DNA from: an uncultured Eubacteriales bacterium
GTDB taxonomy: Bacteria; Bacillota; Clostridia; UMGS1810
Assembly: GCA_900555295.1 (NCBI GenBank)
Contig: USKN01000001.1
Location: forward strand, 1 to 45,750
DNA: 45,750 nucleotides
Direction: 5' to 3'
Part shown: positions 16,665 through 24,542 of the stretch, piece after piece
How the letters are laid out: every line of letters starts with the position of its first letter
How positions within the stretch are numbered: position 1 is the first letter of the stretch
Translations under genes and position numbers: made by a program
The notes under the pieces: generated by a model
The model's input: only the letters and a program-made list of their open reading frames with translations
Database searches by the model: none
What the model was told of the DNA's origin: nothing

Positions 16665-17408
16665 ATGAAAAAAGATTACCATACACACCCAAACATAATA
16701 AACAATCTCAATCAAGCGGAGAAATTTATAAAAAAAGCAACAGAACTTGGATTTGACGAGATATGCTTTACCGACCATATGCCGTTTTCGCTTACGCCCA
16801 ATGAATTTGACAGAATACCGCGCAATAAAGTGGGACAATACTGCGAAATTGTAAAATCTCTTGCCGAAAAATATAAAAACGATATTATAATAAAGACAGG
16901 AATTGAAGCAGACTATCACCCAAATTATGAGGACGAAATAAAAAATGTTCTGGCACAGGGCGAATTTGACTATGTTATAGGCTCATCACATTTAAATATT
17001 GCAGGATACGGAATTGATATGAAAAACACATCAAAAACCGAATTTGCAAATATGGTAATAAATAATTACATAAGCGCGGCAAAATCGGGGCTGTTTAACA
17101 CAATATCGCACCTGGATGTTTACCGATGGGTATTTTCGGCATTTCCGCTCACGGGAAAATTTAATCTTATCGAATGTACGGATAATTTAAACAAGCTTTT
17201 TTACGTACTTCAAAACACCGGTGTAAACCTTGAGCTCAATGCCGCACCGCTATATAAAAAGTTTGATAATTTGGGGTTTTATCCGCAAAAAGAAATACTT
17301 GATATCGCCAAAAATTACAATATCAAGTATATTTACGGTTCAGACGCGCATATTCCGCAAAATGTGGGTTTTGGATACGATAAAATTAAAGAATCTGGTT
17401 TGTTTTAA
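16665..17408 (+). CDS. PHP-domain phosphatase, histidinol-phosphatase-like
   Basis: The 247-residue protein starts at the ATG at 16665, just past the radA stop. PHP metal-binding residues are seen in DYHTHPN, ICFTDHMPF, TGIEADYHP, VIGSSHL, NTISHLDVYR and the final YGSDAHIPQNVG. The best fit is the HisJ branch of histidinol phosphatases, which cleave L-histidinol phosphate in histidine synthesis, but other PHP phosphoesterases look alike and no other his gene is nearby. A weak GGAAG ribosome site lies inside the end of radA, suggesting coupling. Its 3' end overlaps the frame of a P-type ATPase remnant on the other strand. Confidence 0.78.
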   Translation: MKKDYHTHPNIINNLNQAEKFIKKATELGFDEICFTDHMPFSLTPNEFDRIPRNKVGQYCEIVKSLAEKYKNDIIIKTGIEADYHPNYEDEIKNVLAQGEFDYVIGSSHLNIAGYGIDMKNTSKTEFANMVINNYISAAKSGLFNTISHLDVYRWVFSAFPLTGKFNLIECTDNLNKLFYVLQNTGVNLELNAAPLYKKFDNLGFYPQKEILDIAKNYNIKYIYGSDAHIPQNVGFGYDKIKESGLF

Positions 17409-17732
17409 AAGCTCTGCCGTATTTTTTACAAAATATGCAAATACGGCAAGCAAAATGCAAATAATAAAAGCTCCTCTGTTTAGTGCGTACATACAGAAAA
17501 ATTGCGACAATTCAACCGCACACAACACATATCCCGCACCCATAAAAGCAAGGTGATTATATGCCCTTTGCGATATTAAAACAACGGCAAAAACAATAAA
17601 TATTAAATTAAAATAGGTAAAAATATTTCTTGCGGCAATTTTAAGATATGCGTATTTTTCGTAATTTTGCTGTTTGTTTACAAGTCCCGAGCGTATTCTT
17701 TCGTCAACCTCTTTTGCATTTAAACCATACAT
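17340..17732 (-). pseudogene. N-terminal remnant of a cation-transporting P-type ATPase
   Basis: The first 75 or so codons look like the start of a large P-type ATPase: GLNAKEVDERIRSGLVN is the cation-transporter N-domain motif and ARNIFTYFNLIFIVFAVV is the first membrane helix region. From about AGYVLCAVEL onward the resemblance stops; the frame drifts into unrelated sequence and runs 69 bp into the end of the PHP gene on the opposite strand. The phosphorylation site (DKTGT), ATP-binding domain and other helices are missing. No ribosome site precedes the ATG at 17732. I read it as a truncated leftover, although expression of a 130-residue peptide cannot be excluded. Confidence 0.6.
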
Positions 17733-17789
17733 TTTAAATTCATTATTGTTTTGTTCCGCATTTTTACAATATCATTTGTATGTCATTGT

Positions 17790-18773
17790 TTAATTCGCCT
17801 CATTGTCAAACTCGTTCCAAAAATCCAATACAGCCTTTTCGTAACCCTTTCTGTTTACATAATAACTCATTGCGTGGTCGGCGCCCGGTACAATAAGCAG
17901 TCTTTTTGGCGACGCGCACGCTTTATAATTTTCGTATGTCATTTCAACGGGTACAAAGCTGTCGTCACTTCCGTGTATAAAAAGTACGGGAATATCGGTA
18001 TTTTGGAGCGCCTTAATAGTTGAATATCCGTCCGACGCAATATTAATTCTCTTTTTGCACAGCTTATCGGCAATAATACTGCGCAATCCGAATGTCATAT
18101 GCAAATTTTTGTTGGCAACGTGTTTCCAGATTGCCTTTGGCGATGTAAAACCGCAATCCGCCATAATACCGCACACATTATCGGGCAGATTTAAATCGGA
18201 GCTCATAAGCACCGTTGCCGCCCCCATAGAAACACCTGCAAGATATATCGGCAAATTACCGCCGCACCTTACAATTGCCCAATTAACCCAATTTATGCAA
18301 TCAAAACGTTCGGTTAAGCCAAACCCTATATATTCGCCGTCACTGTTGTTTTGCGCACGCTGTTCGGCATACAGCACACTGCACCCGTTATTATGAAAAA
18401 AATCCGATATTAAACCGTAATCGTAACTCCAAGACGACCGCCAGCCGTGAAACGCCACTATTACCCTTTTTGCGTTTTCGCAAGGAAAAAAGTGACCTAT
18501 AAGTTTTGTGCCGTCACTTGCGGTAATTGTAACGGTTTCGTGCGGTTGGCTTTCAAGACAGTCGGCTTTTGACGCACACAGTGCTTTAAACTCTCCGTTA
18601 TGCGAACTGCCCGAAATAAGATTACTCGTTTTTTTCATAATTTGCGGCTCGTTGCGGTCGAGTGCCGTTTTAACAAGAAGTTTTGTGGTAAATACCGCCG
18701 ATGCTGCCGCAACAGCCGTTAATGCCGAAACAGTACCTATTACGGCAGGAATTTTGTTTTTTGTTTTTTTCAT
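17790..18773 (-). CDS. Membrane-anchored alpha/beta hydrolase (YqkD-like)
   Basis: The 327-residue protein has one N-terminal membrane helix at about 9-31 and a canonical alpha/beta hydrolase fold. HGW at 109-111 marks the oxyanion region, LAGVSMGAA holds the nucleophile Ser182, HGSDDSFVP holds the acid Asp270 or Asp271, and GADHAMSY holds His300. The closest known type appears to be the extracytoplasmic YqkD-like serine hydrolases of Firmicutes, whose substrates are undefined. A GGGAGG site precedes the ATG at 18773. It is transcribed alone, downstream of the decayed SDR region. Confidence 0.82.
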   Translation of the reverse strand: MKKTKNKIPAVIGTVSALTAVAAASAVFTTKLLVKTALDRNEPQIMKKTSNLISGSSHNGEFKALCASKADCLESQPHETVTITASDGTKLIGHFFPCENAKRVIVAFHGWRSSWSYDYGLISDFFHNNGCSVLYAEQRAQNNSDGEYIGFGLTERFDCINWVNWAIVRCGGNLPIYLAGVSMGAATVLMSSDLNLPDNVCGIMADCGFTSPKAIWKHVANKNLHMTFGLRSIIADKLCKKRINIASDGYSTIKALQNTDIPVLFIHGSDDSFVPVEMTYENYKACASPKRLLIVPGADHAMSYYVNRKGYEKAVLDFWNEFDNEAN

Positions 18774-18875
18774 AATTTATTTCCTCCCATACATTTTAAA
18801 GCATTACTATTATTATATACCGTTTTTCTTTGTTAATGCAATTTTAGCACCTGCAAACCAATATGTCAATATAAA

Positions 18876-18934
18876 AAAACCACAGCAAATTAAATTTAAT
18901 TTTTTAATAATTATTTTTAATTTGCTATGGTTTT
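18876..18934 (-). terminator. Terminator downstream of the decayed SDR/phosphotriesterase genes
   Basis: A 19-nt arm AAAACCACAGCAAATTAAA pairs with TTTAATTTGCTATGGTTTT with a single mismatch. On the minus strand the hairpin is followed by TTTTTTTATA. The 281-bp interval around it (18774-19054) holds no gene. Confidence 0.7.
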
Positions 18935-19054
18935 ATATTCGTCGAGCGGTATTAGCCACGCCCATATGTAAGTATTTATTTTTATGTTTTTTAAATCGTT
19001 TGGAATATCTATTTTAACGGGAGATGAAAAACACTTGTTTATGTCTTGTACACT

Positions 19055-19560
19055 TTACAGCTCATTTTTGTTATACACGCAAATCAAAATATGCGTGCCG
19101 CCTTTTTTTAAAAAGGCAGCATTTGATGCAATGTTTAATACATTTCCATTTATACACTTTTCTAACATATAATCAATTTCATTTCGCATCAAAAAGAATG
19201 CTGCTTTAAAGTTTATATCTGTTAAAACGTCCCATTCATCCTCGGTTATATCCCAAGGCTCATAGCCTCTACCCGTATACTGACTTGTCCCTAACGCTGC
19301 TGCATTAACAAAGCCATTAACACCGCCTAAGGTTTTTGCTGCCTCGTTAAAAAGCGCAATATGCTCTTTTACATTTGTTATATCAAATGCCTTGTAATAC
19401 AAATTTTTACTGTTTATTTCTTCTGCGGCATTTTTCAGTTTTCTTCATTTCTGCCTGTTATTAAAACTTTTGCACCGGCATCACAAAAACGCTTTGCAAT
19501 AGCTTTTCCAATACCGCTGCCACCACCGAAAACTAATATTTTATCGTTTCTGAGTTTCGT
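19055..19560 (-). pseudogene. Short-chain dehydrogenase/reductase pseudogene
   Basis: Starting at 19560 the minus strand encodes an SDR head, KILVFGGGSGIGKAIAKRF followed by AKVLITGRNEEN, the Rossmann cofactor motif. The frame then breaks at about 19437. A one-base loss in GAAGAAAACTG would have joined it to LKNAAEEINSKNLYYKAFDI, which continues in the next frame with VNGFVNAAA and VLNIASNAAF. The start codon is ACG, nine bases after AGGAGGG, where an ATG is expected. The protein ends early after KKGGTHI, lacking the catalytic YxxxK region. Start loss, frameshift and truncation together make it a pseudogene. It follows the phosphotriesterase-family gene by one base. Confidence 0.85.
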
Positions 19561-19561
19561 T

Positions 19562-20476
19562 TTAACCCTCCTGACACTTTAGCATTCTTATCGGATTTTT
19601 TCTGATAATTTCGTCAGCAATTTCTTTTTCAAGTCTCGGCAATATGTATTTGAATGCATAATCAAATCTTGTGTTACTTTTGATTTGCGGATTAGCTTCA
19701 AACCCATTGAAGAGCAGTTCATCATGTGAAAGAATAATCTTGTCTTTGTAGCCGAAGTCACAAAGTGTTAAAATAACCCCAAGCTTTTTATTGATATAAT
19801 CCTCGTTTGTGTTATTATACATCCGGTCAAGACCGATGTAGCAGCCAAGTTTTGCAAATTTTGTTATGTAATCAATATCCTCTGTATCGCTCAGATGACC
19901 TACGGTAATACATTCAGGTCTGACTCCATTTCGGAGCAGAATTTCAACTGCTGTCAGTCCGTTTTTGTTATTTGCGTTTGTGTGCAAAACAACCGGAAGT
20001 CCCAGCTTTTGATGAGCAAGTGCGGTCGCCTTTAATAATTTTTCGTTAAAACTGCTGATTGTCTCGTTTTCAACTGCCGCTTTTATAATTCCTGCATTGT
20101 TTTTTTCAGCATCACAAACAATATATTCGGCGAGTGTTTCTTCGCTCATATTATACAAAACAGGCTCATCCGTATAGTAAAAACCCGTTGAACAGACAAT
20201 GTGCACGCTGCTTTCTTTGGATATTTTCTTTAACAAATCAATATTTCTTCCTATGTTTATGGGGGTACAATCAACAAACAAATTCATCCCGTAGGTATCT
20301 TTTAGCCTTTTGAGTTCAGCTATGCTTTTGCTTGCTATTTTTTCTGTATCAAGGTATGCTTTGCCTGCCATTTTAAACAGATATTCTGAAAAACAACAAA
20401 TATGTTCGTGACAAAGACAAGCCTTTACTTCCGATTCATTTATTGTCCTCAAAACGGTATTGATAAACCTGCTCAC
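19562..20476 (-). CDS. Phosphotriesterase-family metal-dependent hydrolase
   Basis: The 304-residue protein starts with a GTG after GGAGGAATTAGA. The binuclear metal site of the phosphotriesterase family is complete: HEH (His23, His25), Lys132 in GIIKAA as the bridging carboxylated lysine, His165 in VVLHTNAN, His194 in TVGHLSDT and Asp252 in ILSHDELL. Relatives include phosphotriesterase homology proteins and lactonases acting on sugar or organophosphorus-type substrates; the natural substrate here is unknown. It is the only intact gene between two broken ones, and its codon choice looks more mixed than that of the flanking genes, which may point to horizontal origin. Confidence 0.82.
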   Translation of the reverse strand: MSRFINTVLRTINESEVKACLCHEHICCFSEYLFKMAGKAYLDTEKIASKSIAELKRLKDTYGMNLFVDCTPINIGRNIDLLKKISKESSVHIVCSTGFYYTDEPVLYNMSEETLAEYIVCDAEKNNAGIIKAAVENETISSFNEKLLKATALAHQKLGLPVVLHTNANNKNGLTAVEILLRNGVRPECITVGHLSDTEDIDYITKFAKLGCYIGLDRMYNNTNEDYINKKLGVILTLCDFGYKDKIILSHDELLFNGFEANPQIKSNTRFDYAFKYILPRLEKEIADEIIRKNPIRMLKCQEG

Positions 20477-20487
20477 TCTAATTCCTC

Positions 20488-20731
20488 CTACAATTGCATT
20501 TTTTCAAGTTCTTTTATTTTTTCTGCCCATTCTTCGGCAATTTCCGTTTCTTCATTATGTAAAGTTCATAAAACCTCTTTAAGTTGACTTAAATGTGCCT
20601 CACAGCTTACAAGATTAAAATTACCCGAGGCGTTATATTTTTCAAGGTTATTATAAACCTCCGGCAATGAAGGACACCACTGATGGTTCCACGCCCAGCC
20701 CATAAAGTATAATTTTATCAGGCATCTTCAT
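20488..20731 (-). pseudogene. Broken small ORF upstream of the phosphotriesterase-family gene
   Basis: An ATG at 20731 opens MKMPDKIIL and stops, but a shift by one frame continues as MGWAWNHQWCPSLPEV from the ATG at 20703 for 45 codons to a TGA at 20566-20568. The same frame then runs on for 25 more codons (IAEEWAEKIKELEKMQL) to a TAG at 20488. The clear coding character on both sides of the breaks implies one former gene with a frameshift and a nonsense codon. I do not recognise the family. It ends 12 bp before the phosphotriesterase-family start and was probably in the same operon. Confidence 0.55.
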
Positions 20732-20892
20732 CACCACCCAAGAAAATTATAGCATATTTTGTTGCGAAATACAATATGTATAGATTAAATCGAATTACAC
20801 ACCGCATAAAACAATATTTTCTAAAGTTCTCAAAAAACAGAGTAGCAAAACAATTTAGTTTTACTGCTCCCTCTGTATATTTTACAAATGCA

Positions 20893-20938
20893 AAAAAGAC
20901 TTGCGGCAAAATTATTTTATCTTCCGCAAGTCTTTTTT
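20893..20938 (-). terminator. Terminator of the liv operon
   Basis: AAAAAGACTTGCGG and CCGCAAGTCTTTTT form a perfect 14-bp stem with a run of T after it on the minus strand. It lies directly behind the livF stop. The stem is symmetrical enough to stop transcription from either side. Confidence 0.85.
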
Positions 20939-20939
20939 A

Positions 20940-21647
20940 TTATTCACCCAAATATGCTTTTTTAATTTGTTCGTTATTTAACAAGTCACTCGATTTACCC
21001 GAAAGTACAATTTTACCCGTTTCAAGAACGTATGCTCTATCGGCAATCGAAAGCGCCTTTTTGGCATTTTGCTCTACCAGCAAAACTGTTGTACCGTCTT
21101 TTGATACCTCCTGTATTATTTTAAATATTTCAGATACAAGAAGCGGTGAAAGACCCATAGACGGCTCGTCCATAAGTATTATTTTGGGATTTGACATAAG
21201 CGCACGTCCCATAGCAAGCATTTGCTGTTCACCGCCGGAGAGTGTTCCTGCAATTTGGTTTTTACGCTCTTTAAGACGGGGAAAATGGTCGTATACATAT
21301 TTTAAATTTTCAGCAATTTTCTTTTTATCATTTAATATAAATGCACCCAAAATTAAGTTTTCGTATACCGAGAGCTCATGAAAAATACGTCTTCCCTCGG
21401 GAACGTGTGCCATTCCGAGCGATACAATTTTATGTGCGGGTGTTTTGGTTAAATCAACACCCTGAAACTCTATTGTACCCTCTTTTGACGTAATAAGCCC
21501 CGTTACCGTATGCAATATAGTGGTTTTGCCCGCACCGTTTGCTCCTATAAGCGCTATTATTTCACCTTGATTAACTTCAAAGGAAACGCCTTTAATAGCA
21601 TTAATCATACCGTAGTATACTTGCAAGTTTTCTACTTTAAGCATCAT
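20940..21647 (-). CDS. livF: Branched-chain amino acid ABC transporter ATP-binding protein LivF
   Basis: The 235-residue ATPase has Walker A GANGAGKTT, signature LSGGEQQMLAMGRAL, Walker B IILMDEPSMGLSP and the switch His replaced by the LLVEQN form normal for LivF. It pairs with LivG to drive import of leucine, isoleucine, valine or related amino acids through LivHM. AAGGAGG precedes the first of two ATGs. It is the last gene of the operon and is followed by a strong terminator. Confidence 0.94.
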   Translation of the reverse strand: MMLKVENLQVYYGMINAIKGVSFEVNQGEIIALIGANGAGKTTILHTVTGLITSKEGTIEFQGVDLTKTPAHKIVSLGMAHVPEGRRIFHELSVYENLILGAFILNDKKKIAENLKYVYDHFPRLKERKNQIAGTLSGGEQQMLAMGRALMSNPKIILMDEPSMGLSPLLVSEIFKIIQEVSKDGTTVLLVEQNAKKALSIADRAYVLETGKIVLSGKSSDLLNNEQIKKAYLGE

Positions 21648-21666
21648 AAAAGTTTTCCTCCTTAAA

Positions 21667-22431
21667 TTAATCGTCGTCGCCTATATACGCTTTAATAACT
21701 TCGGGGTTATTAAGCACTTCTGCTGTATTGCCCTGAGCAAGCACCGTACCGAAATTAAGCACCGTAAGCTGTTCACATATACCGCCTACAAGCTTCATAT
21801 CGTGCTCAATAAGCAATATTGTCATATCAAAATTATCACGTACAAACTTAATTGTTTCCATAAGTTCCGCCGTTTCAATGGGGTTCATACCTGCGGCGGG
21901 TTCGTCTAAAAGCAAAAGTTTCGGCTCTGTTGCAAGCGCACGTGCAATTTCAAGTTTACGCTGTTTACCGTACGGTAAATTTTTTGCGTGTACTTTGCTT
22001 TCGCCGTCCAAATCAAATACTTTAAGTATTTCCAGCGCTTTTTCACGTGCCCTCTTTTCGTTTTTTCTAAAACGGCCTACACGGAATATTCCCTCAAAAA
22101 GCGAATAATCGGTACTGTTTGAAAGACCTGCCATTACATTATGCAAAACTGTCATTTCGCTGAAAAGACGAATGTTTTGAAATGTTCTGGCAACACCCTT
22201 TTTATTAATTTCAACGGGGTCGAGTCCGTCTATTTGTTCACCGTCCAAATAAATTGAACCCGAGGTGGGTTTGTACACACCTGTAAGCATATTAAACACG
22301 GTTGTTTTGCCCGCTCCGTTAGGTCCTATTAAACCGTAAAGCTGACCTTTTTCTATTTTTAAATCAAGTAAATCAACGGCTTTAAGTCCGCCGAATTGTA
22401 TTCCAAGGTTTTTTGTTTCAAGAATTGCCAT
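21667..22431 (-). CDS. livG: Branched-chain amino acid ABC transporter ATP-binding protein LivG
   Basis: The 254-residue ATPase has Walker A GPNGAGKTT, the LivG-type degenerate signature LPYGKQRKLEIARALA, Walker B LLLLDEPAAGMNP and the IEHDMK switch histidine. The C-terminal GTVLAQGNTAEVLNNPEVI tail is typical of LivG. Its ATG overlaps the livM stop (TAATG), so the two are probably translated together. It is the second ATPase of the transporter. Confidence 0.94.
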   Translation of the reverse strand: MAILETKNLGIQFGGLKAVDLLDLKIEKGQLYGLIGPNGAGKTTVFNMLTGVYKPTSGSIYLDGEQIDGLDPVEINKKGVARTFQNIRLFSEMTVLHNVMAGLSNSTDYSLFEGIFRVGRFRKNEKRAREKALEILKVFDLDGESKVHAKNLPYGKQRKLEIARALATEPKLLLLDEPAAGMNPIETAELMETIKFVRDNFDMTILLIEHDMKLVGGICEQLTVLNFGTVLAQGNTAEVLNNPEVIKAYIGDDD

Positions 22432-23507
22432 TACGCATTTCCCCCTTTCGCCGTTGTTTTAGTCAAAATCTTTTTAGGGGAAATTTTAGACTTAAACTCT
22501 TTAAAACGTTCATTATTGTTTAAAAGCATCATAGCTATAAGCACTACCGCATAAAGAATCATTCTGTAGTCAGCTATTGCTCTTAATGCCTCGGGCAATG
22601 CGTACAATACGGTTGCCGCAATAATTGCGCCGCGCATTTTCTTCATACCGCCCAAAACAACAAATACAAGTATTAAAATAGATTGATTGTAATCAAATTT
22701 AACGGCGGTAAGCGTATGAAGATTATGCGAATACAAAACACCCGCAATGCCCGCAAAAAATGCCGAAACAACAAATGCCGTCATTTTTGATTTTGTTACA
22801 TCAATACCCATAGCTTGTGCGGCTATGCGGTTATCTCTCGATGCTTTTATTGAACGTCCGTACTTTGAATCGATAAGATTTAAAAGTACAAAAAGCGCAA
22901 TCATTATAACCACAAAGCATATCCAAAACTGTGAGTCGGCAGGAGTACCCGTTATACCCTGCGCACCTTTAATAAGGTCTTTTTTTGTTGCAAAGTCAAA
23001 CTGATGTGCCGTAAATTTTTCGGAGCTTAATGTAAAAAACACTCCGTTTTTATCGTACGACAAATACATATTGTTAAATATGTTTTTTATAATTTCGCCA
23101 AATGCAAGCGTAACTATTGCAAGGTAGTCACCTTGAAGTCTTAATACGGGAATACCTATTAAAAACCCCATAATTGCCGCAATTACGCCGCCAATTAATA
23201 TTGCAAGCGGAAATCTTATCCAAGCCGATGTTAATGTTTGCTGTGTAACCACACTGAATAGACTTCCCACAAATGCGCCTATGCACATAAACCCTGCGTG
23301 GCCGAGGCTCAACTCACCCGATATGCCTACCACAAGATTAAGCGACATTGCCGCAAGTACGTTAACGCATATAGGAACCAAAAGTCCCGTAAACTTATTT
23401 GAGGCAACACCTGTTGATACCATAAGCTGGGCTATAACAAACACAATTACTACCATTGCATAAGTTATATATTTATCTTTTGTACTGTTACGAAGTTTTT
23501 TATCCAC
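22431..23507 (-). CDS. livM: Branched-chain amino acid ABC transporter permease LivM
   Basis: The 358-residue protein is highly hydrophobic, with the LivM landmarks LNLVVGISGELSLGHAGFMCIGA, LRLQGDYLAIVTLAFGEI and SRDNRIAAQAMGIDVTKSK, the last being the cytoplasmic coupling helix region. An insert at about 155-195 holds the polar YDKNGVFFTL segment. It forms the pore with LivH. It lies 12 bp after livH in the same operon. Confidence 0.93.
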   Translation of the reverse strand: MDKKLRNSTKDKYITYAMVVIVFVIAQLMVSTGVASNKFTGLLVPICVNVLAAMSLNLVVGISGELSLGHAGFMCIGAFVGSLFSVVTQQTLTSAWIRFPLAILIGGVIAAIMGFLIGIPVLRLQGDYLAIVTLAFGEIIKNIFNNMYLSYDKNGVFFTLSSEKFTAHQFDFATKKDLIKGAQGITGTPADSQFWICFVVIMIALFVLLNLIDSKYGRSIKASRDNRIAAQAMGIDVTKSKMTAFVVSAFFAGIAGVLYSHNLHTLTAVKFDYNQSILILVFVVLGGMKKMRGAIIAATVLYALPEALRAIADYRMILYAVVLIAMMLLNNNERFKEFKSKISPKKILTKTTAKGGNA

Positions 23508-23518
23508 GGTATCACCTC

Positions 23519-24391
23519 TTATACTTTCTCATTTAGTTTTTTGCCGAGCAAGCCTGTAGGCTTAACCAGCAACACAATTATAAGAACCGCAAAAACAATT
23601 GCGTCCGCAAGCTGCGATGAAATATACGCTTTGCTTAAACTTTCTATAATTCCGAGTAACACACCGCCAACCATTGCACCGGGAATACTGCCTATACCGC
23701 CGAAAACCGCCGCGGTAAACGCTTTAATACCGGGCATTGCGCCTGTATAAGGGCTGATTTGCGGATATGTTGAACAAAGAAGTATACTTGCTACGGCGGC
23801 AAGTGCCGAACCTATTGCAAATGTTACCGAAATTGTACGGTTTACATTTATACCCATAAGCTGTGCCGCACCTTTATCTTCGGATACAGCCTGCATTGAG
23901 CGGCCCGTTTTGGTTTTGTTTACAAAAAGTGTAAGCGCCGCCATTATAATAACCGTTACCACAACGGTTACTATGGTTTCGCCGGTGATACGTATTTCGT
24001 TTCCTATAGAAAAATGAGGAACAACCGAATTAAAACTTCTTGCGGCAGAACCGAAAATTAAAAGTGCAAGGTTTTGCAGGAAATAGCTTACGCCTATTGC
24101 GGTAATAAGCACTGTTAGCGGCGAGCAATTTCTTAGCGGTTTATATGCTATTTTTTCTATAAGCACACCAAGTACCACGCACACAATAATTGACGATATA
24201 ATTGCTGTCCACACAGGAAAATGCAGTGTTGATACTGCGGTAAATACCACATATCCGCCTACCATAATAATATCCCCGTGAGCAAAATTAAGCATTTTGG
24301 CAATGCCGTAAACCATTGTGTAACCGAGTGCTATAAGTGCATATATGCTTCCAAGACTTATTCCGGTTACCATATAAGATAAAAAATTCAT
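23519..24391 (-). CDS. livH: Branched-chain amino acid ABC transporter permease LivH
   Basis: The 290-residue permease has about eight membrane segments with the LivH landmarks GISLGSIYALIALGYTMVYG, LNFAHGDIIMVG, SEDKGAAQLMGINVNRTIS and FGGIGSIPGAMVGG. A GAGGAG site precedes the ATG. It follows livK across a 150-bp gap containing a strong hairpin. Confidence 0.94.
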   Translation of the reverse strand: MNFLSYMVTGISLGSIYALIALGYTMVYGIAKMLNFAHGDIIMVGGYVVFTAVSTLHFPVWTAIISSIIVCVVLGVLIEKIAYKPLRNCSPLTVLITAIGVSYFLQNLALLIFGSAARSFNSVVPHFSIGNEIRITGETIVTVVVTVIIMAALTLFVNKTKTGRSMQAVSEDKGAAQLMGINVNRTISVTFAIGSALAAVASILLCSTYPQISPYTGAMPGIKAFTAAVFGGIGSIPGAMVGGVLLGIIESLSKAYISSQLADAIVFAVLIIVLLVKPTGLLGKKLNEKV

Positions 24392-24441
24392 ATTCTTTTG
24401 CTCCTCTGTAAAAGACTTTTAAATGAAAAAACAAAAAACAC

Positions 24442-24473
24442 AATTAGGCTATTAAAAATTTAATAGCCTAATT
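24442..24473 (-). terminator. Internal hairpin between livK and livH
   Basis: AATTAGGCTATTAAA and TTTAATAGCCTAATT pair perfectly over 15 bp with a 2-nt loop. It lies between the substrate-binding protein and permease genes, where partial termination commonly gives excess binding protein. Flanking T-richness on the minus strand is modest, so it could also act as an RNA-stabilising 3' hairpin for livK. Confidence 0.65.
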
Positions 24474-24542
24474 TGTAATTTTCCTTTAAATTTCTGATTA
24501 TAATCGTTGTTTAAACAATGTTTAAATCAGGTATAATTTGAC

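Noticed and set aside
18508..19017. 169-codon plus-strand ORF
   Set aside because: It is antisense to the alpha/beta hydrolase N-terminus and then runs through the terminator hairpin; no start site or domain.
20776..21381. 201-codon plus-strand ORF
   Set aside because: It lies mostly opposite livF, which has all ABC ATPase motifs; the plus-strand translation has no recognisable domain and no ribosome site.
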